DNA of 64,000 bases, taken from Contendibacter sp031732755 (GTDB taxonomy: Bacteria > Pseudomonadota > Gammaproteobacteria > Competibacterales > Competibacteraceae). Every line of letters begins with the position of its first letter. Within the stretch, counting starts at the first letter, position 1. This document shows, in pieces, positions 44,053-52,868 of this stretch. The stretch is taken from assembly GCA_031732755.1 (NCBI GenBank), contig JAVMKI010000029.1, positions 81,943 to 145,942 on the forward strand. The letters are read 5' to 3'. A model generated the notes under the pieces. The model made no database searches, was not told the DNA's origin, and saw only the letters and a program-made list of their open reading frames with translations. The position numbers and the translations under genes are program-made.

Positions 44053-46968
44053 ATGCTGGCGAAACTCAGGCGATTCGGCCCACTCGTCAACCTGATCCCA
44101 AACACTGCCATCCAGTTTTTGGATTTCGGATTGAATCTCAATGAGGTACGGGTCTCACGGGCGTTTCTGGCGGAGCTCGGTACCGACGGCCGCGCCCTTC
44201 TGACCGCGTTGTATCCCGACGACGCCAGCGGCCAATTCGTGACCCAGGATGGGCGGGCGGTTAAGCCGGAACTGGTCTATTCGCTGAACGCCGCCAAGGC
44301 CGCTGGCATTCTCGACGGCGCCTGGATTCCAGTTCCATTTCTGCGCATTCGGGAACCACGCCCGGACGGCTATCACCTGTTCGACCAGGGGCCGACCAAC
44401 TGGGCGCGGGCGCGGCTGGTAGAATTGCCGACGCCCGACGCCGAGGGCCATACCCACCGCGTCACCCTGGCCTTCGACACCCAACTGCTGCCGACCCGCG
44501 AGGGCCGGCCCTACCTTGCGCCCAGTCCACTCGATATGCAGTCCGGCGAGGAATTCGCCCTGACCGATGCCGAGACCGACACCGACTGGTTCCTGAAACA
44601 GGAATGGGTATGGGAATGGTTGTACCAGCGCTTTCATGCCTTCGAACTGCGTCGCCGCGCCCCGCGCCGGGTGGACGAAACCGAACTTCGCAAGAGTCCA
44701 GATGTGGTCGCGGCGTATCTGACGATACTGACGTTGCTGATCCGGGCAATTCAGCCACCGCGCCTGCGTTTCACCTTCGTGGATGAAGGACCGACCGCTC
44801 GGCTCAATCAGCCGGTGGATGTAGACCTGGTGCTGGACATCGGTAATTCCCGTACCTGCGGGATCTTGATGGAGACCAGCGGCGACGCTCCGGTGGACAT
44901 GAACGACAGTTACCGGCTGGAACTGCGCGATCTCAGCCGACCCGAACAGGTGTACGACGAACCTTTTCCCAGCCGGATCGAGTTTGTGCGAGGCGCGTTC
45001 GGCGACGAGAAATTGTCGCGCCGCAGCGGGCGGGCCAGCGCCTTTCTGTGGCCGACGGTGACTCGGGTCGGCTTCGAAGCCCAAGCGCTGTCCTGGTTCA
45101 GTCACGGCGCCGAGGGCAATACTGGGTTATCCGGCCCCAAGCGCTATCTGTGGGATACCGATCCACGCCATCATCCCTGGCGTTTTAACCCCGGTTCCGC
45201 CAGCGCTGGCGATAGCGGCCCGGTGACGACCGGTCCATTCGTCGGTCACCTACGCGAGGACGGCGAGGAGCTGGCCGCCGGCGAGCCACCCGCCGTGACC
45301 GCCTTGTTCGCCCGTGGCTCGCTGATGAGCTTCTTCGTTGCCGAGGTGTTGCTGCAAGCCTTCGTTCAGGCCAACTCACCAGCCCGCCGCTACGAGCGGG
45401 TCTATTCCGAGGCCCCGCGCCGACTGCGACGGGTCATCCTGACCCTGCCGACCGCCATGCCGCTGGCCGAGCGCAAGCTGTTCGCCCGCCGGGTCGGGAC
45501 CGCCATTCGCCTGACCTGGCGGGCGCTGGGGCTGGACGAGAGCCTGGCCCCGGAACCGTTCCTGCAATGGGACGAGGCCACCGGCACCCAGATCGTGTTC
45601 CTGTACAACGAGATCAAACACAACTTTCAGGGCGACGCCGCGCTGTTATTCCAGGTGTTTGGCCGGGTGCGCGCAGGTTACGGCGAATCCCCCTGTCTAC
45701 GGCTGGCCAGCATCGATATCGGCGGCGGCACCACGGATTTGATCGTGACCACGTATCAGTTGGAAGGCGGTACGGCGGTCAAGCCAACCCAGGAATTCCG
45801 CGAGGGCTTCAACATTGCCGGCGACGATGTACTGTGCGGGCTGATCGAGCGCAACGTACTGCCGGCGCTGCTGGACGCTATCCGCCAGAGCGGCGCGGCC
45901 CATCCGGAGGAACTATTGGCCCGGTTGCTGGGCGCCAATCGCGGCGATCAGGCCGAGCGCGACCGGGTGCTGCGTCGGCAATTCGCCAACCAAGTGACGC
46001 TGCCATTGGCGTTGGAATTGCTGCACCGCTACGAGAATACCGATCTCAGCGCCGGCAACGAAGCCGTGACCCTGAAGCTCGTCGATGTTTATCCACCTGG
46101 CGCGGGACCGCACGAGCAGGTTGTGGCGTTTCTGGAAGAAGCGGTGCGCATCGACGGCGGCCAAGGGTTCAGGCTAGCCGACGTGGCGTTCGCTACCACC
46201 ATGCTGGCGCTCGACACCACGGTGCGCCGTATTCTCGGTCAAGTGCTCAGCGATCTGTGTGAAGTGGTGTACCTGTACGACTGCGATTATCTGCTGATTT
46301 CCGGGCGGCCCTGCCGGTTGCCGGCGGTACGGGCGGCGATTCTGGCCAAGCTGCCCGCGCCACCGGATCGGATTGTGAGCCTGCACACCTACCGGGTGGG
46401 TGATTGGTATCCGTTCCGCGCGGTCAGCGGTCGGCTGACCGATCCCAAGACCACGGCGGCGGTCGGGGCGATGGTGTGCGCGCTGTCGGAAGGACAGTTG
46501 TACAAGTTCAACCTGCGCAGCCGCGAACTGGGGATGAAATCCACCGCTCGCTTCGTTGGGGTGCTGGAGCAAACTGGCCGGCTGAAAAAGGAAAACGTGC
46601 TGTTCGCCAATCTGGAACTGGAGGACCGCAAGACCCGGTTGCCGGAAGCGACCTTCGATTTTTACGCGCCGGTATTTTTGGGATTCCGGCAACTGGGCGT
46701 GGAACGCTGGCCGGCGACGCCGTTGTATCGGATCATTTTCGCTCATCCGCAGGATGCGCGGGCCAAAGCGCTGCCGCTCAAGGTCACGCTGGAGCGCTCC
46801 ACCGATGAAAATGTCGACCTGGATTTCAAGGTCAGCGATGTGGCCGACGCCAACGGCAACCAGCAGCCCGCCGGGGTGGTGCTGCTCAAATTGCAAACCC
46901 TCAAGGATGAATACGGCTACTGGCTGGACACCGGTATTTTTTCCATCTCCGCCCATTCCGGTGCCTGA
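44053..46968 (+). CDS. srfB: SrfB family protein (actin/Hsp70-like ATPase fold)
   Basis: This is a 971-residue protein of the virulence factor SrfB family. Two ATPase phosphate motifs of the ASKHA class are visible: DIGNSRTCG at 262-270 and DIGGGTTDL at 555-563. It probably binds ATP like actin or Hsp70. There is no signal peptide or membrane helix. Residues 1-240 are an SrfB-specific N-terminal part (NLIPNTAIQFLDFGLNL). I chose ATG 44053 because GAAGGTGG lies 6 bases upstream; a GTG at 44044 is in frame. A small membrane protein gene follows after 6 bases. SrfC is encoded 7.6 kb downstream on the same strand. The cellular role of SrfABC proteins is poorly understood. Confidence 0.88.
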   Translation: MLAKLRRFGPLVNLIPNTAIQFLDFGLNLNEVRVSRAFLAELGTDGRALLTALYPDDASGQFVTQDGRAVKPELVYSLNAAKAAGILDGAWIPVPFLRIREPRPDGYHLFDQGPTNWARARLVELPTPDAEGHTHRVTLAFDTQLLPTREGRPYLAPSPLDMQSGEEFALTDAETDTDWFLKQEWVWEWLYQRFHAFELRRRAPRRVDETELRKSPDVVAAYLTILTLLIRAIQPPRLRFTFVDEGPTARLNQPVDVDLVLDIGNSRTCGILMETSGDAPVDMNDSYRLELRDLSRPEQVYDEPFPSRIEFVRGAFGDEKLSRRSGRASAFLWPTVTRVGFEAQALSWFSHGAEGNTGLSGPKRYLWDTDPRHHPWRFNPGSASAGDSGPVTTGPFVGHLREDGEELAAGEPPAVTALFARGSLMSFFVAEVLLQAFVQANSPARRYERVYSEAPRRLRRVILTLPTAMPLAERKLFARRVGTAIRLTWRALGLDESLAPEPFLQWDEATGTQIVFLYNEIKHNFQGDAALLFQVFGRVRAGYGESPCLRLASIDIGGGTTDLIVTTYQLEGGTAVKPTQEFREGFNIAGDDVLCGLIERNVLPALLDAIRQSGAAHPEELLARLLGANRGDQAERDRVLRRQFANQVTLPLALELLHRYENTDLSAGNEAVTLKLVDVYPPGAGPHEQVVAFLEEAVRIDGGQGFRLADVAFATTMLALDTTVRRILGQVLSDLCEVVYLYDCDYLLISGRPCRLPAVRAAILAKLPAPPDRIVSLHTYRVGDWYPFRAVSGRLTDPKTTAAVGAMVCALSEGQLYKFNLRSRELGMKSTARFVGVLEQTGRLKKENVLFANLELEDRKTRLPEATFDFYAPVFLGFRQLGVERWPATPLYRIIFAHPQDARAKALPLKVTLERSTDENVDLDFKVSDVADANGNQQPAGVVLLKLQTLKDEYGYWLDTGIFSISAHSGA

Positions 46969-46974
46969 AGCGCG

Positions 46975-47637
46975 ATGCCCAACGACACTATGGACCCCAT
47001 TTCTCCCGCTTCTCCCTTGCATCCCAGCCTGCGCCGACTGGCCGCTACTCATCGGCGGCGGTTGCGCTGGTTGAGCTTGCTGCTGTTCCTGGTCATAGCG
47101 GGCACGCTGCTCTTCGAGATCGTGATCGCCTTCACCAGTCAGGGCGGTACGAACCTGTTGCTGCTGGGATTGGTCGGCCTGTTGATGCTGCCCATCGTGG
47201 CGCTGGTGGGTGGGCTGCTGTGGTATCTGGATCACGGGCTGTCGCGCACCCTGAATATCGCCAACCAGTTGCTGCGGGACCGCGCGCCGCAAACCTTCCG
47301 GTTGACGCCCATCGAGCGGGCTAGCCGCGATGGCGTGCTGGTCATGCTGCATCCGCTGGCGGGCCACTCGTCGGTGGAGCCGGTTCATGCGCTGATCAAT
47401 CCGTCGTTTCGCTGGAGCCCGCCGCCGCGCGGCGAAATCGAGGTTCAGGTCCATTGTCGGGAACTGAAGCCGGGCAACGAACTGGTCGCGCTGCAACCCG
47501 ACGGCGTTCCCCTGCTGGGTAAGGTGGTGGATCGGACGGCGTATGACCGCCAGCGGCGAGTGCTGCGCCTCGCGGCGTTGATCTTGCTTGGCGCGGCATT
47601 GATCGGGATTTGGGTCTTTGGAAGGGTAGAGCATTAG
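46975..47637 (+). CDS. Small membrane protein following srfB
   Basis: I do not recognise the family. The 220-residue protein has two helices at about 32-50 (WLSLLLFLVIAGTLLFEIVI) and 58-80 (LLLLGLVGLLMLPIVALVGG). Its soluble middle is of about 110 residues, and a C-terminal helix lies at about 195-213 (LAALILLGAALIGIWVFG). It begins 6 bases after the srfB stop, so it is probably translated with srfB and may tether or complement it. The ribosome site is weak, and ATG 46990 is an alternative start. Confidence 0.75.
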   Translation: MPNDTMDPISPASPLHPSLRRLAATHRRRLRWLSLLLFLVIAGTLLFEIVIAFTSQGGTNLLLLGLVGLLMLPIVALVGGLLWYLDHGLSRTLNIANQLLRDRAPQTFRLTPIERASRDGVLVMLHPLAGHSSVEPVHALINPSFRWSPPPRGEIEVQVHCRELKPGNELVALQPDGVPLLGKVVDRTAYDRQRRVLRLAALILLGAALIGIWVFGRVEH

Positions 47638-48212
47638 GCGCGTGCAATTTGACGCCATTGCCCCATGGTCACGATTCGAAGTGAGTGACCGCTCTGTTCG
47701 CTGGGCGGTCGAATAAGTTCGTGGCGGGTGATTGGCGTCGCCGTAACGCCGCACGATGACCTTCCAGATCATCGGCTCGCCCGTTCCAAGATGATGGTTG
47801 TCCAGCCGGTCGAGTCCGCCGGGCGAACCCATTGGCCAACCATCGTATAGACCCCATCCGAAGCCTTTCCCACAGGCCGCGCAGGCCTGGAGGCTTCGGG
47901 TCTCGTTGTGAACTGCCTCCCAGTGACCGTGACTGGCCGTGTCGCGGGACCCACTGGCCGAGCAAACCAGCATCGTCAATGTCTTCATCACCCCGGTAGA
48001 ACTCACCCAAATCACTCGACGCAAGGGCAGAATCCGATAATTCAAGCCCAGTGCCCGTATTCCTGGCAAGTTGCAAATAGACCTGTGACATATTGTCGCA
48101 TTCCAAATAGCGATACCCCTCGCTAATATCAGCCGCTTTTCATGCGGTAATAACTCAAGAACAGTACAGACCCGATCTGTAAAGATTGATTTTAGTGAAG
48201 GGGGCATGTCAA
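47638..48212. other. 575-base region without a convincing gene
   Basis: Several frames are open on both strands, but none shows a known domain, a good ribosome site or normal protein composition. The last 110 bases must contain the promoter of the TonB-dependent receptor gene. CCGC-TTTTCAT-GCGG near 48132-48146 is a small hairpin. No riboswitch was recognised. Confidence 0.4.
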
Positions 48213-50404
48213 GTGAGCAAAAAATTCGTAATGCATCTGCTTGCCGCGGGAGTGATGGCGGCTTTAGCAGAAATGGCCTGGGGGTGGGATGACAGCCCGT
48301 TACTGGAGGAGATAGTCGTCACCGCACCACGCTTGACGGATCGAACATTGAACACGACGACGCTCAATGCCAACGACCTCGCTTCGAAGTGGTATGTCAC
48401 CAGCGACACGGCGAGCCTGTTGCGTGACGTGCCCGGCGTATCCCTGCAAGGCGCTGGCGGCATTTCCAGTTTACCGGTGATTCACGGTTTGGCGGATGAC
48501 CGGGTACGCACCCAAGTGGATGGCATGGATTTGATGACGGCTTGTCCGAATCACATGAATCCGGCCCTTTCCTATATCTCACCGACCCAGGTGGGAAAAA
48601 TAACGGTGTATGCCGGTATCACTCCCGTCAGCGTCGGCGGTGACAGCCTCGGTGGGACGATCCAGGTCGAATCCATTGCGCCAGTATTTGCCAGTCCGGG
48701 GCAGGGTAATATCGTGAATGGCCAGCTTGGCGCTTTTTACCGCAGTAATGGCGAAGTCTTGGGAGCCAATGCCTCGGCAACCTTGGCCAGCGAGAACCTG
48801 AATCTGACCTATACCGGATATACCGTCGATGCCAACAATTACAGCGCTGGTGACAGGTTCAAGCCGTCGGGTCCAGCGGCGCTGGGGCGGGGTTGGCTGG
48901 ATGGCGATGTCGTGGGTTCTTCCGCTTATGAGGCGACCAACCAATCGCTCGGTATTGCCTATCGCGATGACAACCACCTCTTTACCGCCAAGGTGGATGT
49001 TCAGGAAACAATAACACCGTCGTCAATCTTGGCTATTCCGGGCAATACCAATGGGGGCTTTGGAATGCGCGTCTCTACTATCAGAAAGTTGATCACGAAA
49101 TGCAATTCGGCGATGACAAGCAGTATTACTATGGCGATCCGCCCACGATCCCCGGTATGCCAATGAACACCAAAGCCAATACTACTGGGGCTTTGCTCAA
49201 CGCGGCTATCGATCTATCGGAGCGCGACATTCTCATGATCGGAGGCGAATATCAGGGATATCGTCTAGACGATTGGTGGTCGCCATCGGGCGGCAATATG
49301 AGTCCCAATACCTTTGAAAATATCAACGATGGCAGCCGTGATCGTTATGCCATCTTCGGAGAATGGCAAACCGATATCAATTCGCAATGGACGAGCCTGT
49401 TAGGTGTGCGTCACGAAACCGTGATTACAGATACCGGCGACGTTCATGGCTATGCCGAAACCAATGGCATGGGCATGATGGTCAATAATCAACTGATCGA
49501 TAGCACCACATTCAACAGTCAGGATCATCGCAAGACATTCCAGAACTGGGACTTGGCTGCGCTGCTGCGTTATGTCCCTGATTCGACCCAGAACTATGAA
49601 ATTGGGCTGGCGCAGAAAACTCGAGCGCCCAATCTGTATGAGCTTTATACCTGGTCGACCTGGAGCATGGCGGCGGTCATGAACAACATGGTTGGTGATG
49701 GCAATGGCTATATCGGGAATCTCAACCTTGATCCCGAGATTGCCCATATCTTGAGCGCTACGCTCGATTGGCATACCCCGGATCGTTCCTGGCAGTTGAA
49801 AGCGACTCCATACTATAGCCACGTGAGCGATTATATCGATGCGATGCGTTGTACTTCTGGCGCAGCCTGCACTGCCGCCAATGCCACTACAACCAATCAA
49901 TTTGTCGTGCTTCAATACGTTAATCAGCCAGCGCGAATTTATGGTATCGATGTATCGGGACGCATGCCTCTGGGCAAGAACGGGTTGGGTGGTTTTGGCT
50001 TGATCGGCGTGTTGAGCTATGTGAATGGCACGAACCTTGATACCGATGATGGCCTTTACAATATCATGCCATTGAGCGCTACCTTGACGTTAACTCACCA
50101 GTTGGACGACTGGAATGGCAATATGCAGTTGGTAATGGCGCGGGAAAAAGATGACGTTTCCGAAGTCCGCAATGAGATCAAGACCCCAGGCTATGGTTTG
50201 TTGAATCTGAACGGTAGCTATTCATGGCAGAAGGTACGCCTCGATTTCGGTATTGAGAACGTGTTCGATAAACTTTATTACTTGCCGAACGGTGGCGCTT
50301 ATACCGGTCAAGGAAAAACCATGGCGATCAATGGTATTCCGTGGGGTATTGCCGTTCCTGGCATGGGGCGGTCGTTTTATACCGCAGTCAGCTATAACTT
50401 TTGA
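48213..50404 (+). pseudogene. TonB-dependent receptor with one frameshift (possible metal receptor)
   Basis: This outer-membrane receptor of about 730 residues is read in two frames. The first part has a signal peptide, the TonB box LLEEIVVTAP, the plug (LLRDVPGVSLQGAGGISSLP) and DGMDLMTACPNHMNPALSYI. It runs out of frame near 49006. Adding one base in the A-run there joins it to NNTVVNLGYSGQYQWGLWNA in the other frame, and the barrel continues to the final aromatic residue of SYNF. The C-P-N-H-M motif in the plug resembles the C/M/H metal motif of copper receptors such as OprC, so copper or another metal is a reasonable guess. The start is GTG 48213 with GAAGGGGG upstream. Either an assembly error or a true broken gene. 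ExbB, ExbD and TonB genes follow. Confidence 0.8.
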
Positions 50405-50450
50405 GTTTATGAGTTGATGCCTACCGCATAGACTGAAGAGTGGGATTGGA

Positions 50451-51167
50451 ATGGAAACTGTGAGCTTCTATTTCCGTCAGGCGGACGCAATCGGTCTAAC
50501 GACTGCCATGATTCTGCTGATCATGTCGATCATGACTTGGTCGGTGATTTTGTTGAAATGCGGCGATCACCGTCGACAACGACGGGCCGAACGGCGCTTT
50601 CTGGACCGATTCTGGCCGCAGCCCGACCAGGACCGGGTGCTTGCCGCCCAGCCTGGTCATGCTCTGGTTCGGTTGGCGCAAGCCGGGGTGGACGTCGCCC
50701 GCCGCTGTGCCCGGTCGTCCCGCGTTGACGAACTGGATGCTTGGGTGACACGCGCCTTGCGGCAGGCGCTTGATGCGGAGAGCGCCGCGCTGGAATTTGG
50801 GATGACCGCGTTAGCGACGGTGGGCAGCACCGCGCCGTTCGTCGGCCTGTTCGGCACGGTCTGGAGCGTGCGCCATGCGTTGTTGGCGCTCGGCAACAGC
50901 GGTCAGGCGACGCTCGATCAGGTGGCGGGACCGGTGGGGGAGGCGCTGGTCATGACCGGCGCGGGGCTGGCGGTCGCGATTCCGGCGGTGATCGCTTACA
51001 ACCTATTCACTCGCGCCAACCGCTTGCGGCTCGTGGCGCTAGATGGTTTCGCCTACGATCTGCATGCATTCCTGCTGGCAGGAATGCCGCCGCCGCACCG
51101 CGCCAATCCCACGCCGGCGGATCAGGCCATGGGCGTGGTTCAGCCCGCCCATGCGGAGCGCGGCTGA
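50451..51167 (+). CDS. exbB: ExbB-type MotA/TolQ proton channel protein
   Basis: This inner-membrane protein of 238 residues forms the proton channel with ExbD and energises TonB. Its three membrane helices lie at about 15-35 (LTTAMILLIMSIMTWSVILL), 115-140 and 160-185. The family core is TALATVGSTAPFVGLFGTVW followed by VGEALVMTGAGLAVAIPAVI. It follows the receptor gene by 46 bases. exbD begins within its stop codon (TGATG). Confidence 0.93.
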   Translation: METVSFYFRQADAIGLTTAMILLIMSIMTWSVILLKCGDHRRQRRAERRFLDRFWPQPDQDRVLAAQPGHALVRLAQAGVDVARRCARSSRVDELDAWVTRALRQALDAESAALEFGMTALATVGSTAPFVGLFGTVWSVRHALLALGNSGQATLDQVAGPVGEALVMTGAGLAVAIPAVIAYNLFTRANRLRLVALDGFAYDLHAFLLAGMPPPHRANPTPADQAMGVVQPAHAERG

Positions 51168-51601
51168 TGGCGTTCGGCAGCTTTCAGCGCAGTCGCCATA
51201 CCCAACCCATGGTCGAGATCAACACCACGCCGCTGGTCGATGTGATGTTGGTGTTGCTGGTGATCTTCATGATCACCCTGCCGCTCATCACCCAGCGTCT
51301 GGCCGTCGACTTGCCCAAGGCGGATGTCGATGGCCCAGCGGTGACGGAAGGTCCAGCGCCGGTGGAATTGAGCATCGATGTGGTCGGGCAACTGTCCTGG
51401 GATGGCGTCGCCGTGAACGCAGCCGATTTCGAACTGCACCTGCAGGCTGCCGCGCAACAGGAGCCCAGGCCAGAATTGCATCTGTACGCCGACGGGAATA
51501 CGCCCTACCAGCGACTGGCCGAGGTGATGGCCGCCGCGCAACGCCATGGCCTTACCCGGATCGGGTTCGTCACCGAGCCCAGGATTCCTGGAGAGCGCTA
51601 G
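51167..51601 (+). CDS. exbD: ExbD/TolR family protein
   Basis: This 144-residue protein has one N-terminal membrane helix and a periplasmic domain. The essential Asp is in the helix NTTPLVDVMLVLLVIFMITL. The C-terminal part (LHLYADGNTPYQRLAEVMAA) is typical of ExbD. It partners ExbB and TonB. It shares one base with the exbB stop, and tonB starts 5 bases after its own stop. Confidence 0.94.
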   Translation: MAFGSFQRSRHTQPMVEINTTPLVDVMLVLLVIFMITLPLITQRLAVDLPKADVDGPAVTEGPAPVELSIDVVGQLSWDGVAVNAADFELHLQAAAQQEPRPELHLYADGNTPYQRLAEVMAAAQRHGLTRIGFVTEPRIPGER

Positions 51602-51606
51602 CGATC

Positions 51607-52521
51607 ATGCAGCTTGGCTTTGGACAACGGCTGGCGATGGCGGGGTTATCCGCGCTGGCGCATCTCGGGGTGGCCGGGTTGGTGTTACCTTTTGTCATGG
51701 CGCTGCCTTCCACACCGCTAAAACCATTGCCCGTGACTGTGATGCTGTTACCGGCGCGCGAGACCCGATCGGCTGGAGCGAGCGGAGCGATGGCTGCCGC
51801 GCCGGGAGCACCTGCCACCACGGCGGCGACCCTTGCGCCGCTCACTGCTGCGCCGACCGTGACGGAGGCGGTGACGCCCGGGTTTGCGCCAGCGGTGTTA
51901 TCGCCCAAACCCCTTGTTGCGCCCGCTAAACTGGAAGCGAAACTGGAACTCAAGCCGAAGCCAGCGCCGCGACCAAAGCCTAGGCCTGAACCCAGGCCCA
52001 AGGCGGCGTTTCGGCCCGTGCCCCAACCCAAGCCCACATTGGCGCTTAAAAAGTCATCGCCGAAACCGGTTGCGTCCAGCGCGCCGACCGTGCAAGGACG
52101 TGAAGCGGACGTCGTGTCTATGTCAGGGGCGATGGCCGATTCGATGGCCGTAATGACGGGTGCGGGTGGCGGTAACACGCGGGCCGGCGCGGCAACCGGC
52201 TCAGGCGCGCGAGGCGCTGCCGTCTTTAGCGCTGGTTTGGGCGACAGCAAGCCAACGCTCGCCTATCGCCCCGAACCCGCTTATCCTACCTTCGCCCGTC
52301 GTTTGGGTTACGAGGGCAGAGTGGTCCTCCATATTCAGGTGATGGCGACCGGATCAGTGGGAGCTGTCCAGGTCGAACGCAGCAGCGGCTATGCCTTGTT
52401 GGATGAGGCGGCTTTGGAGTCCGTCAAGCGCTGGCGATTCAAGCCAGCCCAGCACGGTGGCCAGCCAGTGGACGCGACCTTGCTGGTGCCGATTACCTTC
52501 AAACTACAGAACCAGGGGTGA
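51607..52521 (+). CDS. tonB: TonB energy transducer
   Basis: TonB spans the periplasm and transmits proton-motive force to outer-membrane receptors. The 304-residue protein has an N-terminal helix (LSALAHLGVAGLVLPFVMAL). A long Pro/Lys-rich spacer follows (KLELKPKPAPRPKPRPEPRP), then the C-terminal TonB domain from about 215, with EPAYPTFARRLGYEGRVVLH and DEAALESVKRWRFKPAQ. The start is ATG 51607; the frame is open far upstream but that is exbD shadow. It completes a receptor-exbB-exbD-tonB operon. Confidence 0.93.
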   Translation: MQLGFGQRLAMAGLSALAHLGVAGLVLPFVMALPSTPLKPLPVTVMLLPARETRSAGASGAMAAAPGAPATTAATLAPLTAAPTVTEAVTPGFAPAVLSPKPLVAPAKLEAKLELKPKPAPRPKPRPEPRPKAAFRPVPQPKPTLALKKSSPKPVASSAPTVQGREADVVSMSGAMADSMAVMTGAGGGNTRAGAATGSGARGAAVFSAGLGDSKPTLAYRPEPAYPTFARRLGYEGRVVLHIQVMATGSVGAVQVERSSGYALLDEAALESVKRWRFKPAQHGGQPVDATLLVPITFKLQNQG

Positions 52522-52868
52522 TTTCATGCCGCTCCCGCTGTCAATCCGTTTGTCCGATGGCTAGCTTCTCCCAGTCCTGTGCTGACTGTTTTTGGGTCTG
52601 CCTTGCCCACGGATACTGGCGAGTGGCGCCGCGTCGGCCGATCATCTGGCCCGTCGTACCCGCCGACCGCGAATCGGACCAGCAGCTGTATGGAGTTGGC
52701 GCGCCTCATCGCTACAGTTCGGGTGGGCGAGAGAGGATAGCCCTTCAGTAACTGGGCGATTCCCCCATCGGCTATTTTACCGTAACCTCCAGTCTCACTG
52801 GTCCTTTCTCAAAAAAACATACCCCTTTTTAATGATAGCGTTACCCGCCGCTGCCGAGACCCGTTTGC
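52522..52868. other. Intergenic region between tonB and the antiporter gene
   Basis: In this 347-base gap I see no gene. An A-rich and then T-rich stretch near 52809-52833 is the only clear compositional feature and may belong to the antiporter promoter or leader. No terminator hairpin after tonB was recognised with confidence. Confidence 0.35.

Noticed and set aside
46174..48207. Open frame of 677 codons on the minus strand
   Set aside because: It is antisense to srfB and the small membrane protein gene for most of its length, is rich in Arg, Gln and His in the manner of shadow frames, and shows no domain.
47638..48212. Possible small genes or a riboswitch upstream of the TonB-dependent receptor
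   Set aside because: No cobalamin-riboswitch-like conserved boxes, no ribosome sites and no recognisable protein were found.
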